This document shows positions 40,766-48,103 of a stretch of 48,103 bases of DNA, in pieces. The stretch's first letter is position 1; each line of letters opens with the position of its first letter. Source of the DNA: an uncultured Bacteroidia bacterium (lineage in GTDB: Bacteria > Bacteroidota > Bacteroidia > Bacteroidales > F082). Below the pieces are notes generated by a model that had not been told where the DNA came from, did not search any database, and saw nothing but the letters and a program-made list of their open reading frames with translations. The DNA lies in assembly GCA_913009755.1 (NCBI GenBank), contig CAJVWU010000023.1:1-48103 (forward strand), given 5' to 3'. A program made the translations under genes and the position numbers.

Positions 40766-43234
40766 CTATTCCACAATAACCACCTTGCCGGTTATAGCCG
40801 ATTGGGATGATTTTAACGTGTAAATATAAATGCCGGCAGGCATGTTTCGTGCATCAAAAACAACTTTGCCTTCTGCCTGTTTCAAAAGTTGTATGGCTAT
40901 GGTTTGCCCTGCCGTATTACGGATTTCTATTTCCCCCTGCATGATACCGGGAGGCAAACCGTAACTGAATGTTATGCTGCTTTTTGCCGGATTGGGGTAA
41001 ACCTTTAGTTCGATGTTTTCATATTCAGGTACCTGAAGCGGCCTGAACGGCGACCAGAAATAATCAGCCTGATAATCAGTTATCCAGGTATCAGATGACT
41101 TTTCCCAATGCTCGTTTTTTTCTCTTGTTTTATTTCTCCTCACATCAAATTCGTCAACAGTTCTGTATAACGTTACCAATTGTTGGGTAAGGCTGTCCCA
41201 AACATCAGTCTGATGTATCAGCAATGTACTGTCTGTGTTATGTGAATAAATATCCCTGGATACCGGCCACCATTTTTCTGCGATTGTGTCCCATTCAAAA
41301 CGGGTCGTCTCATTTTGAAGCACTTCATAAGCAAAAACATATTTCCTGCGGTTGACCCATTCTCCCGAATCAAGCAACAGGTATAATCTTTCAGTAACCT
41401 GACCGGAGGTGTTGTATGAAAAAACCGTTTTCCCGTAAAAACGCCATTGATTCTCCTGTTCATTATAAGCTTCATAGACAATGAGATTCAACAAATTGTC
41501 TTCATTGTAGAAGTAATGGGCGCCCCCCTGATAGACCCAATTTTGCGATAAAGTATCCCATTCAGACCAAATTAAATCTCCGGGATTTATTTTCTCATTA
41601 TAGTAAGTTCGAATTTTGTATTCATTGATCCAGGTTTCCGTACCGGGGCCCCATTTTTGGATTAAGTTTAAGGTGTCTTTCCCGTATTCATTATAATTAT
41701 ACATCCCCTTTTCATCAGGTTCCCAAAACCCGCTTTCCGGCAGGTAATGATAATAGATAACGGATGTAAGCAATCCGTTTTCAAATTGCCTGACTGAACG
41801 GGTTCCTGTGCCATATTTATTTTCATAAAGGTTCCATCCCTTATCGTAATATTCAATCAGATTACTGTCTTCATCATACAACCGGTATTGGTTGTCCATC
41901 CATTTTTGATCTTCGCTGTTCCAGGCGTAGGTTTTTGAATAATGAACATCATTTGTACCCTCGAAATAAACCACCGAATCCAGGGAAGTGTTCTCAAAAT
42001 AACCCCAGATTCTGTTGCCCGTACTTAGCCCGGTCAGTTTATTCCCCCGGCTATCCCTGGTCAGCACTTTGTAAATGCCGGTCAATTGTAAATCGTAACC
42101 AATGGAATAATAAAAATAGCCGGAGTCCATGACCCATAAGGTATCCTGGTAAAAATTTCTTTCTTTCAATGTTTGTATTGAATCGGTAAAGGAGGGGATT
42201 GTCATTTGGCTTTGTCCGAAAACCGGCTGAAAACCGGTTAGGAACAGGAGATAAAAAATTGTTTTTTTCATGGTGTTGGTTTTGGGGATTATTTCAATTA
42301 CATGCAATCGCTGTGCCAGATTACGGATTTCGATTGAGAATATTCCGGAGTTTGCAGGCAGTCTGTAGTTAAAGGAAATAAAAGTTTTTGCCGGGTTAGG
42401 CGAAACCGAAAACTGTCCGGCAAATATTTCATGAATTTTATCAATGAATTGGAATACAGCTACAAGTGTTGTATCGCTTGTAACGTTGAAAACCACCAGT
42501 GGATTTAAATTGGTGATACTGTCGCCCGAAAGGGTCTGCCAGTTTTTAAATATCCAGCCATAATTCGCTACAGCCGTTATGGAATCGGAATGGTTTCCAC
42601 ACCTCACTGTCTGGACAAGATGGCTTTCCGGATGAAGCTGCCCGCCGGTGTCAACCAAAAACGTAACAGTGTATTCATGATAATAGAAAACCGGCCGTTT
42701 TCTTCCGTCGGGTGCCATTCCCGTTTTCCAGGGCGCATCGGTGGTATTTCCGAATTGCCAGCCGGCTTCTTCAAAAATGATTTGATCATCGAAATCAATA
42801 GTTTCCAGACCTGTAACCTCCTGGTTTTGTCCGTTGTGGTCCATCCCGATGCCTTTTTCTTTTCCGCTGGTTTCTTTGTCGAAGAAACAGTTAACGGTGT
42901 GGGCGGTACTTCTGTTCAAGCCTGCCAGGCCTCCTGCAAACCAGGCGTCGGAGTTGACTTCTCCCGAAGCGTAACAATCGGTGATTATCGCGAAGTAGCT
43001 GTTTTCTCCCACCAATCCGCCTGTTTTATCTTCACCTGTTACCGTGGCAGTGGAATAGCAGTTGATCGTTTGTGAATCGGCGGGAGTGAGTGAAAGCGAT
43101 TGAAGATCATCCGGCGAGGCGATCTGATAAGGGTCTTCTTCCGTGCCCGTGCCTCCGCTGTATTGTACCGTAACGGGGATTGTTGCTGTGAGCAACAGTG
43201 TGATGAACAGTGATATTTTCAGCTGTGCGATCAT
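40766..43234 (-). CDS. Fused ORF: decayed GLUG/InlB-type T9SS protein joined to a second T9SS-cargo protein
   Basis: The 822-codon frame joins two exported proteins. Residues 1-321: signal peptide (about 1-24), GTEEDPYQIASPDDL, remnants of GLUG repeats (GGLVGENS, GGLAGLNR), an InlB-type segment (YTVTFLVDTGG; WIFKNW), and a T9SS sorting domain (SVSPNPAKTF) that breaks off after its third strand. Residue 322 on (42271) starts a complete new signal peptide, MKKTIFYLLFLTG..VFGQ. A 501-residue protein with Trp/Tyr-rich YD-like repeats follows, ending in an intact T9SS domain (VYPNPAKSSITF...GIYIYTL...VIVE). No stop separates them. A deletion probably removed the first gene's end. Independent translation from 42271 is likely; a real fusion cannot be excluded. 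Confidence 0.7.
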   Translation of the reverse strand: MIAQLKISLFITLLLTATIPVTVQYSGGTGTEEDPYQIASPDDLQSLSLTPADSQTINCYSTATVTGEDKTGGLVGENSYFAIITDCYASGEVNSDAWFAGGLAGLNRSTAHTVNCFFDKETSGKEKGIGMDHNGQNQEVTGLETIDFDDQIIFEEAGWQFGNTTDAPWKTGMAPDGRKRPVFYYHEYTVTFLVDTGGQLHPESHLVQTVRCGNHSDSITAVANYGWIFKNWQTLSGDSITNLNPLVVFNVTSDTTLVAVFQFIDKIHEIFAGQFSVSPNPAKTFISFNYRLPANSGIFSIEIRNLAQRLHVIEIIPKTNTMKKTIFYLLFLTGFQPVFGQSQMTIPSFTDSIQTLKERNFYQDTLWVMDSGYFYYSIGYDLQLTGIYKVLTRDSRGNKLTGLSTGNRIWGYFENTSLDSVVYFEGTNDVHYSKTYAWNSEDQKWMDNQYRLYDEDSNLIEYYDKGWNLYENKYGTGTRSVRQFENGLLTSVIYYHYLPESGFWEPDEKGMYNYNEYGKDTLNLIQKWGPGTETWINEYKIRTYYNEKINPGDLIWSEWDTLSQNWVYQGGAHYFYNEDNLLNLIVYEAYNEQENQWRFYGKTVFSYNTSGQVTERLYLLLDSGEWVNRRKYVFAYEVLQNETTRFEWDTIAEKWWPVSRDIYSHNTDSTLLIHQTDVWDSLTQQLVTLYRTVDEFDVRRNKTREKNEHWEKSSDTWITDYQADYFWSPFRPLQVPEYENIELKVYPNPAKSSITFSYGLPPGIMQGEIEIRNTAGQTIAIQLLKQAEGKVVFDARNMPAGIYIYTLKSSQSAITGKVVIVE
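42212..42271 (-). other. Internal start and signal peptide of the second fused gene
   Basis: ATG 42271-42269 begins a 20-residue hydrophobic signal ending FGQ, in the middle of the long frame. A signal here makes no sense in a single exported chain, so this is the probable true start of a separate 501-residue protein (40766-42271). Confidence 0.7.
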
Positions 43235-43241
43235 TTTCGCT

Positions 43242-43793
43242 TTACCTGATGATCAGCTTTTTTAAAATAAGATGGTCGTTATTTTGTATTTTGACAAGAT
43301 ACAATCCGCTATTCAGATAATTAATTTCAAAGCACGATAAAACAGACACCGGCTTGCTTTTCATCATCAGCATTCCGTTTAGGTTGAATAACTCGATCGT
43401 CGTATTTTCGGAGAGCATTTCCCCGGGCAGTTGAATGGTTAATTCCGAATGTGCCGGATTGGGATAAATGACCACTCCGGAAAACGTATGAGCATCGGTT
43501 ATTCCCACAGTAATATCCGTCAATCCGAAAGCCCAGATGGAAGAACGGGTTGTGCTGTTCGGGGGGTTGTCCACCACATCTCCGTCAAACGAATGGGTGT
43601 TGGCGAAGATAACAAAATCACCGTCCGATGTTTCCATCGGTACCGGTTGGTTTTCCCGAAAGGCAGGCAATATATCCACCGCTTCCTCATATTCCGAATC
43701 GCCGTAGCATTGCTGCCAGTCGATTTGCAACTGGGCAAACGTGCTGTTCATTAACAGGAATAAGAGGGGAGTAAGCGCAATTAACTTTTTCAT
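43242..43793 (-). CDS. Small exported T9SS-cargo protein, apparently shrunken by internal deletion
   Basis: The 183-residue frame has a signal peptide (1-20, ending TFAQ), a short region QLQIDWQQCYG and GDFVIFANTHSFDGDVV, and a T9SS sorting domain (about 108-183: VVIYPNPAHSELTIQ, ELFNLNGMLMM, GLYLVKIQ...LIIR). The first two pieces look like the start and one repeat of much longer repeat proteins that read IDWQxxYGGS...SDGGYVIAG, so most of the repeats seem lost. The sorting domain is intact, so export is still possible. It lies 7 nt upstream of the fused ORF. Confidence 0.65.
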   Translation of the reverse strand: MKKLIALTPLLFLLMNSTFAQLQIDWQQCYGDSEYEEAVDILPAFRENQPVPMETSDGDFVIFANTHSFDGDVVDNPPNSTTRSSIWAFGLTDITVGITDAHTFSGVVIYPNPAHSELTIQLPGEMLSENTTIELFNLNGMLMMKSKPVSVLSCFEINYLNSGLYLVKIQNNDHLILKKLIIR

Positions 43794-43810
43794 TTTTTAA
43801 TGAGTATCAA

Positions 43811-44458
43811 TTACGTCCCGATGGCCACAAACGGATTGTTCACCTTTTCAAAACCGATGGTTGTTTCGGGGCCGTGGCCGGAATAAACCACTGTTTCATC
43901 GGGCAGGATAAACAGCCGTTCCCAGATGCTCTTTTGTAAAAGGTCATAATCGCCTGTTGGCAGGTCGGTGCGGCCAATGCTTTGGTTGAAAAGCACATCG
44001 CCGGTGATCACAAAATTATCTTTCGCCGAATAAAAGCAGACACTCCCGTCGGCATGGCCCGGTGTGAACAAAGTTTCCAGTGTTGAACTTCCGAATTTAA
44101 TTTTTTCGCCATCCTCCAAAAACCGGTCAATGTTTTTTACCTCCGGCAACGAAATGCCAAATGTCATGGCATAAGCCCCGGCATTGGTCATCAGTTTTTC
44201 CGCATCGCGGTGGGCTGCCAGTTGCAAATTATATTTTTCAGCCAGAAAAGCATTTCCCAGTATGTGGTCAATGTGCGTATGCGTGTTCAGCAACATAACG
44301 GGTTTCAGCCGGTTTCCTTCAATGTATCCCGCAATTTCATCCTCTTCGGAAGTCTCCTGCATGCCTGCATCAATAATGACACATTCTCCCGTTTCATCAT
44401 TTAAAACGTAAGTATTTACCTGAAAGGCATTGAAAGGGAACCGTTTTATCGTGATCAT
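43811..44458 (-). CDS. MBL-fold metallo-hydrolase (glyoxalase II-like)
   Basis: The 215-residue protein has the metallo-beta-lactamase metal signature THTHIDH (His60, His62, Asp64, His65) after AGMQ (Asp30 preceding). The FTPGHADGSVCFY segment holds the fourth His, with FVITGDVLF (Asp) and SGHGPETTIG (final His) after it. The order and length fit the glyoxalase II/YcbL branch, which hydrolyses thioesters such as S-lactoylglutathione or has wider substrates. Bacteroidota often lack glutathione, so the natural thiol is unclear. A TATTTTTG box (44479-44486) lies 20 nt upstream. Confidence 0.92.
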   Translation of the reverse strand: MITIKRFPFNAFQVNTYVLNDETGECVIIDAGMQETSEEDEIAGYIEGNRLKPVMLLNTHTHIDHILGNAFLAEKYNLQLAAHRDAEKLMTNAGAYAMTFGISLPEVKNIDRFLEDGEKIKFGSSTLETLFTPGHADGSVCFYSAKDNFVITGDVLFNQSIGRTDLPTGDYDLLQKSIWERLFILPDETVVYSGHGPETTIGFEKVNNPFVAIGT

Positions 44459-44478
44459 AGTTTTTCTGTTTTAGCAGC

Positions 44479-44486
44479 CAAAAATA
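44479..44486 (-). promoter_or_regulatory. -7 box TATTTTTG for the MBL hydrolase
   Basis: Leftward TATTTTTG fits TAnnTTTG, 20 nt before the ATG at 44458. The -33 region has CTG rather than TTG at 19 nt. Confidence 0.45.
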
Positions 44487-44621
44487 CGTTTTTCATGTTG
44501 TTTTCCAGAAAGAAAGTAACCTTAACGCGCAAAAGACGTTTATTTTAACAACTTGGTGAAAAATAATTCGGCTTAAAATTTGTTATAATTTAGCTGAAAA
44601 ATATTTATGTAAATAAGAACG

Positions 44622-47600
44622 TTGATTTTTACTAAACAACTAATAAATATTATCCCTGTTAAAAATTCCATAATCACATGGGTTTTTGTGATTATTACAA
44701 ACGTAGTTTTCGGTCAGTTTTACAATGGTTCGAACATGACCTTTGGCAAAAACCGTGTTCAGTTCAACGATTTTCTCTGGACCTATTACAAGTTCAACGA
44801 TTTTGATACCTATTTTTATCTGAACGGAAAAGAACTTGCACAATTTGCAGCCCGCTATGCGGTTAAAGAAATCCCTTTGATGGAAGACAAAATAGAAAAC
44901 GGGCTGGACAAGCGGATTCAGTTTATTGTTTTCAATAACCTTACCGACCTGAAACAAAGTAACATTGGCCTGATGACCCACACCAGTTACAACACGGGCG
45001 GCATCACACACATCATCGGGTCAAAGGTTTTTCTTTATTTTGACGGTAACCATGTAAATTTTGAAAAGCAGATCAGGGCGGGGATTGCCGAAGTTATGTT
45101 TAACCAAATGATGTTTGGCGGCACAGTGGGCAAGCAGGTCAAGGCTTCTACTTTTTCATCTATCCCCCGTTGGTACCGCATCGGTATCATTTCCTATCTG
45201 AGTGATGAATGGAATGTGGACTTCGACAACCGGGTACGCGACGGAATACTGACGGGCCGGTATAAAAAAGTTAACAACCTGTCGGACGAAGATGCCGTAT
45301 ATGCGGGCCATTCGCTATGGCGCTTTATTGCCATGAAATACGGACGGGCTGCCGTTACCAACATCATCCACATGACCGGTGTAAGCAACAGCATTGACAA
45401 AGGCTTCCTTTATGTTATCGGCGTCCCTTTTAAAACATTGTTAAAAGAATGGAGGAGTTTTTACACGCAGGAATATGAACAATTTATTTCCAATGAAAAC
45501 AACCCCGACGACCTGCTTGATATCAAATTTAAGAAAGACAGGGTTTATGGCCAGCCCAACCCAAGCCCTTACGGGAAATATCTGGCTTATACCACGAATG
45601 AAGCAGGTAAATATAAGGTATATCTCTATGATTATTTAAAGGGGAAGAAACGGAAAATATTCCAGAAGGGGGTATCCATCAACACCAAAACCGATTACAG
45701 TTACCCGATTTTGGCCTGGCATCCCACGGGGAAAATTTTGGCCATTATGATTGAAAGTAAAGGGATGCCCTGGATCTATTTTTATGATACGGAAAGCCGG
45801 CATTTTACAAAACAGATCATTTATGAAGTACAGAAAATAACCGATATGGCTTATTCTGATAACGGCAGGTATCTCGTGGTATCGGCTGTAAAACAGGGGC
45901 AAAGTGATGTTTTTATTTTTAACATTGCAGCCAGTTCATTTCAACGGATAACCGATGACATTTATACAGAACTCAACCCACGGTTCATTAACAATTCAAC
46001 ACAAATTGTTTTTAGCTCAAACCGTGAAAACGATACCCTCGGCAAAGAACCGGAAATTATTGACGAAGTACCTTCTGATTTTAATCTTTTCGTTTATGAT
46101 TATGCCCACCGCAACCCCGTGCTGAAGCGTCTGACCGATACCCCGCTGGCAAATGAAACCCGTCCCGAATACGCAGCTTTCAATACCATAACTTATCTGA
46201 GCGATGCCAATGGCATTCAAAATGCTTATATGGCCGTTATTGACAGCACGGTAAGTTCGGTGGATACAACCATCCATTACCGGTATTTTGTCAATTCAAA
46301 ACCGCTAACAAATTACTCGCGTAACATGACCGATTACCACGCTGATTATCGTTCGGGCAAAAGCGCTTTTGTTTATTTTGACAACAATATTTATAAAATT
46401 TATACTTCCCCCATTCCCGACTTTAATAAGTTGCCTGACCTTCAATTAAACGACACCCGCTTTATGGCCGGCCTGAAAAAAGAATACAAAAAACAAACGG
46501 CCAAACAAAAACAAGCTGAAGTGAAAAACGACACGGTCCGGTCAGGACAGGCCCAAGTTGAAAAACCGTTGAAGAAAACAAAGATGAAACGATTTGAAAT
46601 TGTTTATCAGGACAGTAAAGGAAAAGAATATATCGGCTTGCCGGCTTCCATGAAAAAGAAACGCCGAACAGGAAAAACCGGTTACCCGGTCTATGTGCAG
46701 ACTACCGGTGAACCCGGAGAAGAAAACAACTTTATTATTCCCAAACGGCTGAATTACCGGGTTGAATATTTCCTGAACGATTTGACCACTCAAATTGATT
46801 TCAATTATCTTAATTATAGTTATCAAAACTTTACGGGAGGCGGACCGATTTACCTGAATGCCGGTTTCAATGTACTGACCCAGATCGGATTGACCGACCT
46901 GATGGAAGACCATCGCCTGGTTGGGGGTGTGCGCCTTAATTTTAGTCTTATCAACAACGAATACTTCTTTAGTTATGCCGACCTGAAAAAAAGGCTGGAT
47001 AAAGAAATTGTTTTTCACAGGAACACGCTGGAAGGATCAACCGGATACTCACTGGTGAGAGTACACACCCATGAATTATTTTACATTCTCAAATGGCCGT
47101 TTAATGAAGCGCTCAGCCTCAGGGGAACTGCTTTTTACCGAAACGATATGTATGTCACCCTGGCCACTGACCAGATTTCACTTGAAACACCAACGCGTTA
47201 CAACAACTGGGGGGGATTTATTGCTTCCCTGGTTTTTGACAACACACGCGATTTGGGGCTCAACCTGTATTCGGGAACACGATGGAAAATTTTTGCCGAA
47301 TATCATCAACTGATCAATGACCTGAAAAGAAATCTGATCGTTTTGGGATTTGATTTCAGATATTATATGAAAATTCACCGCAACTTTATCTGGGCAAACC
47401 GCGTTGCAGGAAGCACTTCGCTTGGGAAAGATAACCTGATCTATTATATGGGCGGGGTGGATAACTGGTTATTTCCCAAATTTAATAATGTAACACCGAT
47501 TGATTATTCCAAAAACTATGTTTATCAAACACTGGGAACGCCTATGCGGGGGTTCAATCAAAACATCAGAAACGGAAACAGTTTTATGCTGATTAACTCT

Positions 47601-47936
47601 GAATTGCGGTTCCCTGTTTTCCAGTATTTCTCCAAAACACCATTAAGTTCCGGTTTTCTAAGAAATTTCCAACTGGTCGCCTTTGGGGATATCGGAACCG
47701 CCTGGAACGGCCCCAGCCCTTATTCCAAAGCAAATTCATTATATACCCGTTATATTAGCAGCGGGCCTATGCTTATCTCGGTAGAAGTACAGAAAGAACC
47801 TGTTGTTGGAGGATTTGGTTTTGGAGCCCGTATTCATTTACTGGGATATTTTCTCCGCGGTGACGTTTCGTGGGGTGTCGAAGATTACAAAATCAGAAAA
47901 CCGGTCTATTACCTTTCTTTAAGCCTCGACTTTTAA
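44622..47936 (+). CDS. Large envelope protein: degenerate peptidase-like region, PD40 repeats and outer-membrane barrel
   Basis: The 1104-residue protein has no ATG at its 5' end; the frame follows an ATG-TAA and starts at TTG 44622, giving a signal peptide (about 15-32, ending VFGQ). Residues about 35-290 resemble a peptidase MA-like region (IPRWYRIGIISYLSDEW), but the zinc-binding HExxH is absent where EQIRAGIAEVMFNQ would lie, so it is probably inactive. Residues about 300-640 hold TolB/PD40-type propeller repeats (PSPYGKYLAYTTN; YSDNGRYLVVSA). A basic linker follows (about 620-700). Residues about 740-1104 form a beta-barrel of the BamA/surface-antigen type, ending YYLSLSLDF with the terminal Phe typical of barrels. 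Probably inserted in the outer membrane; role unknown. Confidence 0.85.
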   Translation: MIFTKQLINIIPVKNSIITWVFVIITNVVFGQFYNGSNMTFGKNRVQFNDFLWTYYKFNDFDTYFYLNGKELAQFAARYAVKEIPLMEDKIENGLDKRIQFIVFNNLTDLKQSNIGLMTHTSYNTGGITHIIGSKVFLYFDGNHVNFEKQIRAGIAEVMFNQMMFGGTVGKQVKASTFSSIPRWYRIGIISYLSDEWNVDFDNRVRDGILTGRYKKVNNLSDEDAVYAGHSLWRFIAMKYGRAAVTNIIHMTGVSNSIDKGFLYVIGVPFKTLLKEWRSFYTQEYEQFISNENNPDDLLDIKFKKDRVYGQPNPSPYGKYLAYTTNEAGKYKVYLYDYLKGKKRKIFQKGVSINTKTDYSYPILAWHPTGKILAIMIESKGMPWIYFYDTESRHFTKQIIYEVQKITDMAYSDNGRYLVVSAVKQGQSDVFIFNIAASSFQRITDDIYTELNPRFINNSTQIVFSSNRENDTLGKEPEIIDEVPSDFNLFVYDYAHRNPVLKRLTDTPLANETRPEYAAFNTITYLSDANGIQNAYMAVIDSTVSSVDTTIHYRYFVNSKPLTNYSRNMTDYHADYRSGKSAFVYFDNNIYKIYTSPIPDFNKLPDLQLNDTRFMAGLKKEYKKQTAKQKQAEVKNDTVRSGQAQVEKPLKKTKMKRFEIVYQDSKGKEYIGLPASMKKKRRTGKTGYPVYVQTTGEPGEENNFIIPKRLNYRVEYFLNDLTTQIDFNYLNYSYQNFTGGGPIYLNAGFNVLTQIGLTDLMEDHRLVGGVRLNFSLINNEYFFSYADLKKRLDKEIVFHRNTLEGSTGYSLVRVHTHELFYILKWPFNEALSLRGTAFYRNDMYVTLATDQISLETPTRYNNWGGFIASLVFDNTRDLGLNLYSGTRWKIFAEYHQLINDLKRNLIVLGFDFRYYMKIHRNFIWANRVAGSTSLGKDNLIYYMGGVDNWLFPKFNNVTPIDYSKNYVYQTLGTPMRGFNQNIRNGNSFMLINSELRFPVFQYFSKTPLSSGFLRNFQLVAFGDIGTAWNGPSPYSKANSLYTRYISSGPMLISVEVQKEPVVGGFGFGARIHLLGYFLRGDVSWGVEDYKIRKPVYYLSLSLDF

Positions 47937-48103
47937 GCCATGGTTGTCAAACCCAATTACTTAACAAAATGATAATGAAGTTGTTTAAAGTCTCCGTAAT
48001 AAAATAATTGAAAAAGCAAGTAATATTAAACCTTTCCAGTGCAAATCATTTGTTTCAAAACGTACTAAAATTGCTTTAAAAGCATCAAGCCAGGCATTCG
48101 TCC
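47937..48103. other. Terminal intergenic sequence
   Basis: The last 167 nt after the barrel-protein stop are AT-rich and show no gene, repeat or terminator that I can support. Confidence 0.4.

Overview
The window looks like chromosomal DNA of an uncultivated or poorly studied member of the Bacteroidota, probably near the Bacteroidales/Marinilabiliales. Three lines of sequence evidence agree. Several genes have promoters of the phylum's form, TTG-N18-20-TAnnTTTG, and most starts lack a Shine-Dalgarno sequence. Several secreted proteins end in type IX secretion (T9SS) C-terminal sorting domains. The gene families are typical of the phylum: an ExbB/ExbD cluster with an N-terminally extended ExbB, a PorT-like barrel, LytS/LytTR pairs and large FtsX-type permeases.

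Layout. 1-6970: start of a leftward gene (possibly transposase-related), a basic-tailed membrane protein, an SMI1/KNR4-TPR protein, a two-gene unit for a signal-peptide/TM protein and a membrane-anchored ten-CxxC zinc protein, a secreted propeller with a T9SS tail, and a small secreted protein closed by a strong terminator. 6970-7430: mobile-element debris (a REP-like hairpin and an internally deleted RAYT transposase). 7430-14000: a small orphan ORF, a tandem CbbX/SpoVK-like AAA+ protein, and divergently an aldehyde dehydrogenase plus GMC oxidoreductase operon. 14100-17110: tRNA(CAU), HAD hydrolase, DusB and a CPBP protease. 17129-19500: ExbB, a 4-TM protein and two ExbD proteins. 19595-25141: tRNA-Ser(GGA), asparaginase, TatD, then an operon of LOG, P-loop kinase, MFS transporter and a second Dus protein.

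25342-37408 is rich in signalling. It holds a LiaF-like protein with a LytS/LytTR pair, a leftward FtsX-type ABC transporter, a sigma-54 (NtrC-type) regulator with its kinase, a polyprenyl synthase, a structured GC-rich intergenic element, and a PhoB/PhoR-type pair. 37548-44460 is a patchwork: a PorT-like barrel, a redoxin gene missing its 5' half beside a palindrome, a MntA-HepT pair, a GT9 glycosyltransferase, two decayed or fused T9SS-cargo genes and an MBL-fold hydrolase. 44622-47936 encodes a 1104-residue protein with a degenerate peptidase-like region, PD40 repeats and an outer-membrane barrel.

The genes least explained by known systems are the ten-CxxC membrane zinc protein with its co-transcribed partner, the tandem AAA+ protein with a duplicated N-terminal domain, and the ALDH/GMC pair in which the GMC enzyme carries a ferredoxin-like four-cysteine motif. 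Assignments rest on motif reading alone. No database search or structure prediction was run.
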